Source of the DNA: Chloroflexota bacterium
Lineage (GTDB): Bacteria; Chloroflexota; Anaerolineae; Ardenticatenales; JAADHH01
Length of the DNA: 47,381 bases
Direction of reading: 5' to 3'
Assembly: GCA_013151955.1 (NCBI GenBank)
Contig: JAADHH010000155.1
Span: forward strand, 1-47,381
Positions 41,056 to 47,381 of this stretch are shown here, piece after piece. Every line of letters begins with the position of its first letter. Position 1 is the stretch's first letter. The notes beneath the pieces were generated by a model that saw only the letters and a list, made by a program, of their open reading frames with translations, made no database searches and was not told the origin of the DNA. A program made the position numbers and the translations under genes.

Positions 41056-41733
41056 CTAATTCTTTGAATAGCCGTTGTCAGAAACGGACCTAAGCACATG
41101 CAATGTCTTCATCAGCCCCCGCTTCACGGCAGGATCGTTGAGCTGTCGCAGCAACGCCCGCAATGACGTATCTACCGGTTCCTCTTCGGCAACGATATGG
41201 GCCGCCTGGCGAGTCAGGTTCATAATCTCCGGCTGGGTCATGTCCCGAACGGTCTCCAGAATGAGGACGATATTGTCACCCAACTGGCGGACGTCTTCTT
41301 CACTGAATGAGCGCACGATGCGGTCGAAAATCTCCATACCCCCCTGCAGGAAGACGAAGTAGCCGCGCCGCTCCAGTTCGTCCAACCGGTTCATGAAGGC
41401 GAGGAAGCCGTCACGGGTGATCGGACTCACTTCATTCCACAGGTCCACGAAGCTTTCCATTTGATTCAGCATCTGCTCCAGTTGCCGGGTATCGCGCAAC
41501 AGCCGCTTGAAGAGGCGCAGGATGTCTTCGAGTTGGACGTACTGGTCTACTTCTTCGAGTTGTTGAACGGACAGACGAAAGACGTCGTTCGCCACCGGCG
41601 TCAGGTCATTCTTCAGCTCGTCCCACTCTTGGCGGCGACGTCGCTGGATGCGGGCCTCTTCGGTCAACAGGGCAACCTGGTCGCTCAGGGCATCGAGCTT
41701 CTGATTTAGTTCCAGCAGTGTTTGATCGTTCAT
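41056..41733 (-). CDS. DUF1641 domain protein
   Basis: A protein of 225 residues of the DUF1641 family, helical and charged (LLELNQKLDALSDQVALLTE...). The C-terminal part QPEIMNLTRQAAHIV and DPAVKRGLMKTLHVLR is the DUF1641 core. Such proteins are repeatedly encoded beside sulfide:quinone oxidoreductase-like flavoproteins, as here, and may help to dock the flavoprotein at the membrane; this is inference. AGGAG sits 8 bases before ATG 41733. It lies 11 bases from the SQR-like gene and 10 bases from tusE. Confidence 0.85.
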   Translation of the reverse strand: MNDQTLLELNQKLDALSDQVALLTEEARIQRRRRQEWDELKNDLTPVANDVFRLSVQQLEEVDQYVQLEDILRLFKRLLRDTRQLEQMLNQMESFVDLWNEVSPITRDGFLAFMNRLDELERRGYFVFLQGGMEIFDRIVRSFSEEDVRQLGDNIVLILETVRDMTQPEIMNLTRQAAHIVAEEEPVDTSLRALLRQLNDPAVKRGLMKTLHVLRSVSDNGYSKN

Positions 41734-41744
41734 TGGTCCGGCTC

Positions 41745-42977
41745 CTAGTTCCATTTTCCGGCCATGGACATCTGGGCGGTGATGGGCATTTCCTTGCCTT
41801 TGAGCAGGATGTTCCAGTACATCCAGCGGAACATCATCTTCCCCCAGTGGTTCATCTCCGATTCCTGCAAGAGAGAGAAAGGCCCAATCCCCGGCAGCGG
41901 AAACTTGCCTGGCAGCGGTTCCACATCGTAGTTGAAATCAATGAGGATGCCTTTGCCGAAACCAGATTCGATGTAGCAGTTGGCGTGACCGTCGAAGGCA
42001 TGGATCATCTCCAGGCCGTCGATGTAGCGCAGGAAGTTCTCGGTGAAAACTTCGGCAGCGAAATGGGCCACAGAACCGGCCTTGGATGTCGGCAGGCTGG
42101 CGGCGTCACCCAGGGCGAATATGTTGTCGAACTGTGTGGAAAGGAAAGTGTGCTTGTCCACCGGGACATAGTTTAGCTCATCTCCCAGACCGGATTGCTC
42201 GACGACCTCCGCGCCCATGTTGACCGGTATGGTCACCAGCAGGTCGTAGGGGACTTTTTGCTCAATGTAGGAGATGATTTGCTTCTGCTCTGGGTCCACG
42301 CGCTCAATGTTGAAGTCGGGAATGACGCGGATGCCCTTTTCCTCCAGGATGTTGCCGAGCATATCTGCCGCACGTGGTTTGGTGAATGCGCCGGAGAGGG
42401 GCGTGACGAGCGTCAGGTCAACCCGGTCGCGTATCCCCTGCAGATGGAAATACCAGTCGGCCAGAAAGATGAACTCAAGTGGTGCGACCGGACACTTGAT
42501 GGGCATTTCGGCGATGTTCAGCACCAGATGTCCACCTTTCCAGGTGCGCAGGCGTTTGGCCAATGCCTTCGCTCCCTCATACGTGTAGAAATCGTAGATA
42601 GACTTGCGCCATTCGTGTCCAAGCAGGCCGGGAGTCTCGGACGGATCGATATTGGTCCCTGTGGCGATGATCAGGAAATCGTAATTCAGGTAGCGGTTGT
42701 CTTTGGCAATACGCACGCGGTTTTTCTCCGGCTCTATGCGCTCGATTGTGGAGACGATCATCTCCACTCCCGGCGGCACAAAGTCTCGTTTGGGCTTGAT
42801 CACATCGTTTTCGCCGTAGATCCCGAAGGGGATGAAGAGGAACCCCGGCTGATAGTAGTGGGTTTCCTCCTGATCCACAATTGTGATCTTCCATTCATCG
42901 GAATCGAGGTAGTGAACCAGCTTGTTGGTGACCATCGTTCCGGCGGTTCCGGCGCCGAGAACTAACAACTTCTTCAT
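41745..42977 (-). CDS. Sulfide:quinone oxidoreductase-like FAD flavoprotein
   Basis: A protein of 410 residues. The FAD-binding motif is GAGTAG (8-13), followed by ATGTNIDPSETPG (about 105-117), and the second FAD site is NIFALGDAASLPTSK (285-299). Two cysteines sit where SQR enzymes keep their redox pair, Cys162 (IKCPVAPLE) and Cys334 (HANCYIE). The C-terminal part has amphipathic helices suited to membrane attachment. It probably oxidises sulfide or a persulfide and passes electrons to quinone, with sulfur handed to the TusE/DsrE proteins encoded downstream. AAAGGAG precedes the ATG. Confidence 0.85.
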   Translation of the reverse strand: MKKLLVLGAGTAGTMVTNKLVHYLDSDEWKITIVDQEETHYYQPGFLFIPFGIYGENDVIKPKRDFVPPGVEMIVSTIERIEPEKNRVRIAKDNRYLNYDFLIIATGTNIDPSETPGLLGHEWRKSIYDFYTYEGAKALAKRLRTWKGGHLVLNIAEMPIKCPVAPLEFIFLADWYFHLQGIRDRVDLTLVTPLSGAFTKPRAADMLGNILEEKGIRVIPDFNIERVDPEQKQIISYIEQKVPYDLLVTIPVNMGAEVVEQSGLGDELNYVPVDKHTFLSTQFDNIFALGDAASLPTSKAGSVAHFAAEVFTENFLRYIDGLEMIHAFDGHANCYIESGFGKGILIDFNYDVEPLPGKFPLPGIGPFSLLQESEMNHWGKMMFRWMYWNILLKGKEMPITAQMSMAGKWN

Positions 42978-43026
42978 GCAAATGCTCCTTTCTGGTATGT
43001 GTTTGTCGCGCGTAGAACGTCGCCCC

Positions 43027-43107
43027 CCCTACCTCCCCCACTTTTTGGGGATTGTGCTCCCCCAGAATTGGGGGCCGGGGGGCGTTCCCCAGTTGTTGAG
43101 AAGATAC
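43027..43107. repeat. R2 palindrome joined to a right end of R1
   Basis: The C/G-run palindrome at 43027-43084 (GGCCCCCAATTCTGGGGG on the complement) is followed by TTGTTGAGAAGATAC (43093-43107), an R1 right end. No left R1 end is seen, so the element is truncated or decayed. It lies in the leader of the SQR-like gene. Confidence 0.65.
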
Positions 43108-43117
43108 GCAGGCGATG

Positions 43118-43174
43118 AAAAAAAGAGAGGATCCTATCGCCCGGTCGTTTTATCTCGGACAATACGATCCTCTC
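43118..43174 (-). terminator. Rho-independent terminator of the PocR-domain regulator
   Basis: On the minus strand GAGAGGATC (43166-43174 complement) pairs with GATCCTCTC (43125-43133 complement). Seven T follow (43118-43124). It should end transcripts from the regulator before the sulfur genes, so these probably have their own start, although I cannot see a clear promoter. Confidence 0.75.
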
Positions 43175-43353
43175 CTGTTTCGACGAATGGGGTCCGTCTT
43201 TAGACCCATAGGGCATGACAACGATGCCATCTGTTGTATTCACGTTTTTTTCTCGGGAGCGATATCTCCCGGGCCTCAGTATAAAGCATACCGCGCGTCT
43301 CGCCGCGCGTTCTTTCGCTCTGCCGCCAGATCACCCGACGGAAAGCAGTCTCC

Positions 43354-44130
43354 CTATCCGCTGCCCATGACCGCTCCGGTGATTTCGGCGATGTCTTCGA
43401 ACCGGCGGAACAGTTCTGCTCGTTCCTGGCCGATGTGACAGAAGGTGTCGGTCACGCGGCTCAACAACCGCATGATTCGGTCGGCTTCTTCCGACGCTAC
43501 TCTACGCACAGATTTGGAAGCCTCTACCAGGGTTTCCGGATCGACTGCACACTCCTTGGCCAGTGTTCGTATTCGATCATCGGTCAGGGTGTTGTCCTGA
43601 GCGTCTACGATAAACTGGCCGGCGAAGGTCATCGCGATCAGGTTGCCCTCCACCTCCACCCGGCCACGTGCGTAAGAGAGGCCGGCGTGACAACGGGCGA
43701 CTTCCGGATCCCTTTTCGACTGATGGCTCAGTTCCGCCCACGACTGCCGGCATCGCACCCGCCCGGCCTCTGTGCTGTTGATGAGCTTACAGAACCGGCT
43801 CTTGTTGCTGAACTCGGTCATCGGCTGGCCTGCCGCATCGGTGGTGACGGAGCCTACTTCCAGGGCTTCGGCGAAGACATCTTGTATGGGCTGGACGCAC
43901 GGGATCGGCAAGAGTTCGCGTGTGGGGGGTGTGGTCTCTCTGGGTGCTTCAAGTGTGCGATGCCCTTGCTGTTGCGACTCCAACCATTGACGAATGGCCC
44001 GGCCGGAGAACCGCCACTGGCTACCAACCTTGAAGCCGGGGAGCGATTTTTCGTCCAGCATCCGGTAGATCGTGGTGCGATCCACTTTGAGAATGTCTTG
44101 CAGTTGTCTGACCGTAAGCAGCTCGGGCAT
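43354..44130 (-). CDS. Transcriptional regulator: excisionase-type HTH plus PocR sensor domain
   Basis: A protein of 258 residues. Residues 1-52 are a MerR/excisionase-type winged helix (LTVRQLQDILKVDRTTIYRM, LPGFKVGSQWRF). Residues about 80-230 form a PocR ligand-binding domain with Cys114 (SRFCKLIN), Cys127 (RVRCRQSW) and Cys147 (VARCHAGL), followed by GNLIAMTFAGQFI. PocR domains bind small molecules; a cysteine-based redox or sulfur signal would fit the neighbouring sulfur genes (inference). The gene has a consensus promoter and its own terminator. About 375 bases of terminator and repeat lie between it and the SQR-like gene. Confidence 0.85.
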   Translation of the reverse strand: MPELLTVRQLQDILKVDRTTIYRMLDEKSLPGFKVGSQWRFSGRAIRQWLESQQQGHRTLEAPRETTPPTRELLPIPCVQPIQDVFAEALEVGSVTTDAAGQPMTEFSNKSRFCKLINSTEAGRVRCRQSWAELSHQSKRDPEVARCHAGLSYARGRVEVEGNLIAMTFAGQFIVDAQDNTLTDDRIRTLAKECAVDPETLVEASKSVRRVASEEADRIMRLLSRVTDTFCHIGQERAELFRRFEDIAEITGAVMGSG

Positions 44131-44169
44131 TATGCACTTGCCTTCTGAACCTGTGAAATATCTGACACA

Positions 44170-44198
44170 ATTATACCACAGATCAGGGGGTTTGTCAA
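44170..44198 (-). promoter_or_regulatory. Perfect-consensus promoter of the PocR-domain regulator
   Basis: Minus-strand TTGACA (44193-44198) and TATAAT (44170-44175) with exactly 17 bases between. The leader is about 35 bases. Confidence 0.85.
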
Positions 44199-44301
44199 GA
44201 GGTTTTTATAGCAATCTATCATTTTCTATTGCAACGTAGTGCTTTCGTTGGAAATCTGTCCCCGGCACTCGCGGGGTGCCGCCAAAGTTTTGCGTTTTGG
44301 G

Positions 44302-44420
44302 GTATCTTCTCAATAACCTGGGAAACACCCCCCGGCCCCCAATTCTGGGGGAGCACATTCCCCCAAAGTTGGGGGCCGGGGGTACGACGGCCTACTCACC
44401 CCGAATTATTGAGAAGCTAC
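44302..44420. repeat. R1 element, copy 4, enclosing an R2 palindrome
   Basis: GTATCTTCTCAATAA (44302-44316) and TTATTGAGAAGCTAC (44406-44420) match at 14 of 15 positions. Inside, at 44327-44386, is an R2 C/G-run palindrome. The element is nested or hybrid. Confidence 0.75.
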
Positions 44421-44427
44421 CTTTTGG

Positions 44428-44570
44428 GTTGGTCAAGGGCCGGCCTGGACGCGACGGAATCCCCATTCCAGGGCGATGGAACGTAGGGGCGATCCCTTGC
44501 GGTCGCCCTGGGCGGATGCAAAACTCGCCCCTACCGGTGCCCCAACGCAAAAAAATGACGGCCACCCCCA
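44428..44570 (+). repeat. Dispersed repeat family R3, copy 3
   Basis: Positions 44428-44469 are identical to 12043-12084. The copy ends with CCAACGCAAAAAAATGACGG (about 44549-44568), the complement of the start of the copy at 26214. Together with the R1 element before it, this fills the gap upstream of purL. No gene is seen from 44199 to 44680. Confidence 0.65.
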
Positions 44571-44682
44571 TTGGGCATGCGCAGCGAATGCCCGGGGAGT
44601 ACGAGGGGTGTCCCCTCGTCTCTCCCTCCCCCTACATTTCGGGGTTTGCGGCGAACCGCTGCGGCCCCCCATTGTGTGGCAA

Positions 44683-44711
44683 TTGCTGTTTCTGGCAATT
44701 TGTGATATACT
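44683..44711 (+). promoter_or_regulatory. Promoter for the leader frame and purL
   Basis: TTGCTG (44683-44688) and TATACT (44706-44711) with 17-bp spacing, about 110 bases before the leader start. Confidence 0.6.
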
Positions 44712-44822
44712 TACCTCCGTCACCCCGTTTGTGACGTGAAGTCAGACCAGGCGAGTCTGGAGCATTGCCTCGAAGGTGAAGGCCGGCAAAATCGGTTTCA
44801 AACCATACAGGAGGTTGGCACC

Positions 44823-45005
44823 ATGATCTTGCCAAATTATGGTTCCGGAGGAAACCTGTCCTTCTGGAACCATGCAAACATGTTCGCTGTTGTGTGTGGG
44901 CAGTGGCCCTTTTGCACAGCATTCTTCTCCACACCTGACCACCACCCTTTCACTCAGAAGACCTCCATTCGTAGCTGCTGGCACAGGACAAGGGCTACTT
45001 CATGA
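44823..45005 (+). CDS. Short leader frame coupled to purL
   Basis: A 60-codon frame beginning at ATG 44823 with AGGAGG at 44809-44814, a near-perfect ribosome-binding site. Its stop overlaps the purL start (ATGA). The product (MILPNYGSGGNLSFWNHANM...) resembles nothing I know and has no domain. A 12-bp hairpin (44841-44852 with 44859-44871, one bulged T) lies within its first codons. A translational leader that controls purL is plausible; a real peptide function is not shown. Confidence 0.45.
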   Translation: MILPNYGSGGNLSFWNHANMFAVVCGQWPFCTAFFSTPDHHPFTQKTSIRSCWHRTRATS

Positions 45006-47381
45006 AAACCTATCGCGTGGAAGTCCGCCTGACGAGCGGGCACTTCGACCCCCGTGGCGATTCAATGCACCGGAATATCCTCGACTTGGGCATAGCAAAT
45101 ACCGAACAGGTCATGGTATCCGATTTGTACTTCCTGCGCGGTGACCTCGCAACCCAGGACGTAGAGACGATCTGTCGCCTGTTGCTCGCCGACCCGGTCA
45201 CACAAACGTGGCACGTCGAGCGGATAGCGGGTACGAATAGTCAACGCTCAACGGTCAATGGGCAATTGTCAAGTGTCACGCAACCCGCAATACGCAATAC
45301 GCAACCCGAAACCCAGTACCCAGAACACGAATCCTATTCCGTCGAAGTCACGCTCCGCCCCGGGGTGACCGACACACAGGCGGAAGCGCTGCTCCACGGC
45401 GCGCAGGTCATCGGCGTGACGGGACTGCGACAGGTGCGCACAGGGCTGCGCTACGAGCTGGCCGGCGACCTGAGCGAAGCGCAGGTCCACCGCATTGCCC
45501 GTCGCCTCCTCTGCAACGACGCCATCCAGACCTACACGTTAGGAGCCGCCCAACCCGGCTTTGCACTGCCGGACCTCAGCCAGGTGGGGTATGTGCAGAT
45601 CGTCCCCCTGTGCCAGGCGTCGAACGCAGACCTGGAACGAATCAGCACGGAGCGCCGGCTTTCGCTCGACCTGACCGAAATGTGCGCGATCCAGGCCCAC
45701 TTCCGCAACGTGGGCCGCGACCCCACCGACCTGGAACTGGAAACCCTGGCCCAGACCTGGTCCGAGCACTGCGGGCACAAGACGTTCCGCGGACGGATCG
45801 CCCGCCAGTCGCCCGCGTTGGATGACGGGCGTGACTGGTCCCTGCTCGACTACATCCGCGAGGCCACTGCGCAAGCGGCCCGCCCCTGGGTGCGATCCGC
45901 CTTCGTGGACAACGCCGGCATGATCGATTTCGACGACGATCTGGAGCTTTCCTTCAAGGTCGAAACACACAACCACCCCTCCGCCATCGAACCCTTCGGG
46001 GGGGCGAACACCGGTGTGGGGGGCGTGGTGCGCGACATCATCGGGGTCTCTGCGCGCCCCATCGCTACCACCGACGTCCTCTGCTTCGGCCCGCAAGACC
46101 TGGACTTCGCCGAACTGCCGACCGGTGTGTTGCACCCCCGCCGGATCGAAAGCGGAGTCGTTCACGGAATCGAAGACTACGGCAACAAGCTGGGCGTGCC
46201 GGTCGTCAACGGCGCGGTCCTCTATGACAAAGGCTATGTCGGCAATCCGCTGGTCTACTGCGGCTGCCTGGGCATTGCGCCGAAGGGGCTGCACCGCACG
46301 AACCCGTGCGCCGGAGACGCCATCGTCCTGGTCGGCGGGCGTACCGGACGGGACGGCCTGCGCGGCGCGACCTTCTCTTCACTGGAGCTGACCCACGAGA
46401 CGGGCGAAATCGCCGGCAGCGCGGTGCAGATCGGCGACCCGATCACCGAGAAGAAAACGCTGGAAGCGATCCTGATTGCACGCGACGCCGGCCTCTACAG
46501 TGCGATCACCGATTGCGGCGGCGGTGGCCTCTCTTCATCCGTCGGCGAAATGGCCGCCGAGCTGGGCGCAACGGTGCATCTGGAGCGTGTGCCGCTCAAG
46601 TATCAGGGCCTGGCCCCGTGGGAAATCTGGCTCTCCGAAGCGCAGGAGCGGATGATCCTGGCCGTGCCCCCGGAAAACGTGGAACGTGTGATCCAGACCT
46701 GCGCCGACCTGGACGTGGAGGCCACGGTCATCGGACAGTTCACCGGTGACGGGCGACTGACGCTGCGCTACAATGGAAAGACGGCCGGTGCGCTGGACGT
46801 GACGTTCCTGCACAGCGGTTGCCCCCGCCGGCATTTGCCGGCCACGTGGGAACCGCCGGACTATCCTGACCCCGACTTCCCTTGCCCGGACGATCTGGGT
46901 GCGGAGGTGGAGGCGCTGCTGGCGCACCCCACGAATCGAAGTCGGGAGAACATCATCCGCCGGTACGACCACGAGGTACAGGGGGGCACGGTGGTCAAGC
47001 CGCTGGTCGGGCTACACGGCGATGGCCCTTCGGACGGGGCAGTGATCAAGCCGCTGGAGGCGCGCAGCCGGCGTGGTGTGGCGGTCGGCTGCGGAATCAA
47101 CCCGCGCTATGGCCTGCTCGACCCCTGGGCGATGGCCGTCTCGGCGGTGGACGAGGCGCTGCGCAACGTCGTCGCCGTCGGCGCCGACCCGGAGCGGGTG
47201 GCCATCCTCGACAATTTCTGCTGGGGCGATCCAAGCCGCCCAGACCGCCTGGGGGGGCTGCTGCGCGCCGCGCAAGGGTGCTACGATGGCGCTGTGCCCT
47301 ACCGCCTGCCCTTTATCTCCGGCAAGGACAGCCTGAACAACGAATACGCGGACGCGACCGGCAAACGACGCCCGATTCCGG
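45002..47381 (+). CDS. purL: Phosphoribosylformylglycinamidine synthase PurL with PurS-like N-terminus (3' end outside window)
   Basis: At least 793 codons, open to the window edge. It makes FGAM from FGAR, glutamine nitrogen and ATP in purine synthesis. Residues 1-75 and about 111-178 are two PurS-like domains (VEVRLTSGHFDPRGD, VEVTLRPGVTDTQAEALL). The AIRS-like ATPase region starts near 185, with SEHCGHKTF at 254-262, KVETHNHPSAIEPFGGANTG and DCGGGGLSSSVGEMA. Residues about 77-110 (NSQRSTVNGQLSSVTQPAIR...) are encoded by a word-like repeat typical of the intergenic spaces here and form an extra linker. No other sequence connects the two domains. Confidence 0.93.
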   Translation, partial: MKTYRVEVRLTSGHFDPRGDSMHRNILDLGIANTEQVMVSDLYFLRGDLATQDVETICRLLLADPVTQTWHVERIAGTNSQRSTVNGQLSSVTQPAIRNTQPETQYPEHESYSVEVTLRPGVTDTQAEALLHGAQVIGVTGLRQVRTGLRYELAGDLSEAQVHRIARRLLCNDAIQTYTLGAAQPGFALPDLSQVGYVQIVPLCQASNADLERISTERRLSLDLTEMCAIQAHFRNVGRDPTDLELETLAQTWSEHCGHKTFRGRIARQSPALDDGRDWSLLDYIREATAQAARPWVRSAFVDNAGMIDFDDDLELSFKVETHNHPSAIEPFGGANTGVGGVVRDIIGVSARPIATTDVLCFGPQDLDFAELPTGVLHPRRIESGVVHGIEDYGNKLGVPVVNGAVLYDKGYVGNPLVYCGCLGIAPKGLHRTNPCAGDAIVLVGGRTGRDGLRGATFSSLELTHETGEIAGSAVQIGDPITEKKTLEAILIARDAGLYSAITDCGGGGLSSSVGEMAAELGATVHLERVPLKYQGLAPWEIWLSEAQERMILAVPPENVERVIQTCADLDVEATVIGQFTGDGRLTLRYNGKTAGALDVTFLHSGCPRRHLPATWEPPDYPDPDFPCPDDLGAEVEALLAHPTNRSRENIIRRYDHEVQGGTVVKPLVGLHGDGPSDGAVIKPLEARSRRGVAVGCGINPRYGLLDPWAMAVSAVDEALRNVVAVGADPERVAILDNFCWGDPSRPDRLGGLLRAAQGCYDGAVPYRLPFISGKDSLNNEYADATGKRRPIP
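45230..45330 (+). repeat. Word-like repeat (family R4) inside purL
   Basis: CAACGCTCAACGGTCAATGG, GCAATTGTCAAGTGTCACG, CGCAATACGCAATACGCAAC and CCAGTACCCAGAACACGAAT are the same words that fill 35356-35425 and 37676-37790. They lie in frame, without stops, in the linker between the PurS-like domains. Confidence 0.7.

Overview
The window reads as about 47 kb of chromosome from a GC-rich bacterium that is most likely a member of the Chloroflexota (Anaerolineae or a relative). The assignment is an inference. It rests on an ECF sigma/anti-sigma/bactofilin-like operon, secreted proteins ending in an L-P-V-I-C type tail, a split glycine decarboxylase (gcvPA/gcvPB), a PurL with PurS-like domains at its N-terminus, and intergenic regions packed with palindromes and word-like repeats. 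No rRNA, tRNA or CRISPR array is visible.

Layout. 0.1-6.2 kb (minus strand): a PBP1A-type cell-wall synthase, SurE, a DUF1786 protein and an SDR oxidoreductase. 6.2-11.5 kb (plus): a repeat-rich leader that includes a MITE-like element with a target duplication, then the glycine cleavage operon gcvT-gcvH-gcvPA-gcvPB. 12.2-15.2 kb (minus): an MFS exporter behind lepA. 15.3-18.3 kb (plus): ECF sigma factor, zinc-finger anti-sigma factor, a bactofilin-like membrane protein and a small membrane protein. 18.4-24.0 kb (minus): a large hybrid histidine kinase and a WD40-like lipoprotein. 24.0-26.2 kb (minus): an AAA ATPase plus TOPRIM (DUF3226) pair resembling a split OLD-type nuclease, preceded by a HicB remnant with its own promoter. 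26.5-28.7 kb (minus): two secreted proteins, one a seven-repeat beta-propeller.

29.0-37.6 kb (minus) is the most striking region. It is a bacterial microcompartment operon of the sugar-phosphate-utilising (SPU) kind. Cargo genes are an RpiB-like isomerase, deoxyribose-phosphate aldolase (DeoC) and a CoA-acylating aldehyde dehydrogenase. All three carry a short amphipathic helix of the encapsulation-peptide type. Shell genes are one hexamer (BMC-H), one tandem-domain trimer (BMC-T) and three pentamers (BMC-P). The simplest reading is that DeoC cleaves deoxyribose-5-phosphate to glyceraldehyde-3-phosphate and acetaldehyde, and the dehydrogenase turns the trapped acetaldehyde into acetyl-CoA. 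Four toxin-antitoxin modules sit between these genes and often overlap them: DUF4258/DUF2283, a frameshifted TumE with its partner, HicBA, and an MNT-HepT fused into one reading frame. A 73-bp duplicate of the deoC 3' end marks the far side of the first module.

37.8-40.1 kb (minus): signal peptidase I and MutY. 40.2-44.1 kb (minus): a sulfur-transfer cluster (SQR-like flavoprotein, DUF1641, TusE/DsrC, DsrE) behind a PocR-domain regulator with a consensus promoter. 44.7 kb to the end (plus): a promoter, a 60-codon leader frame and a PurL cut by the window edge. The linker between its two PurS-like domains is made of the same word-like repeat that fills the intergenic spaces.

At least five families of dispersed repeats recur: elements with 15-bp TCTTCTCAAT-type terminal inverted repeats, C/G-run palindromes, a family sharing a 42-bp identical core, a family around an ACAGATTTTC core, and the word-like low-complexity repeats.
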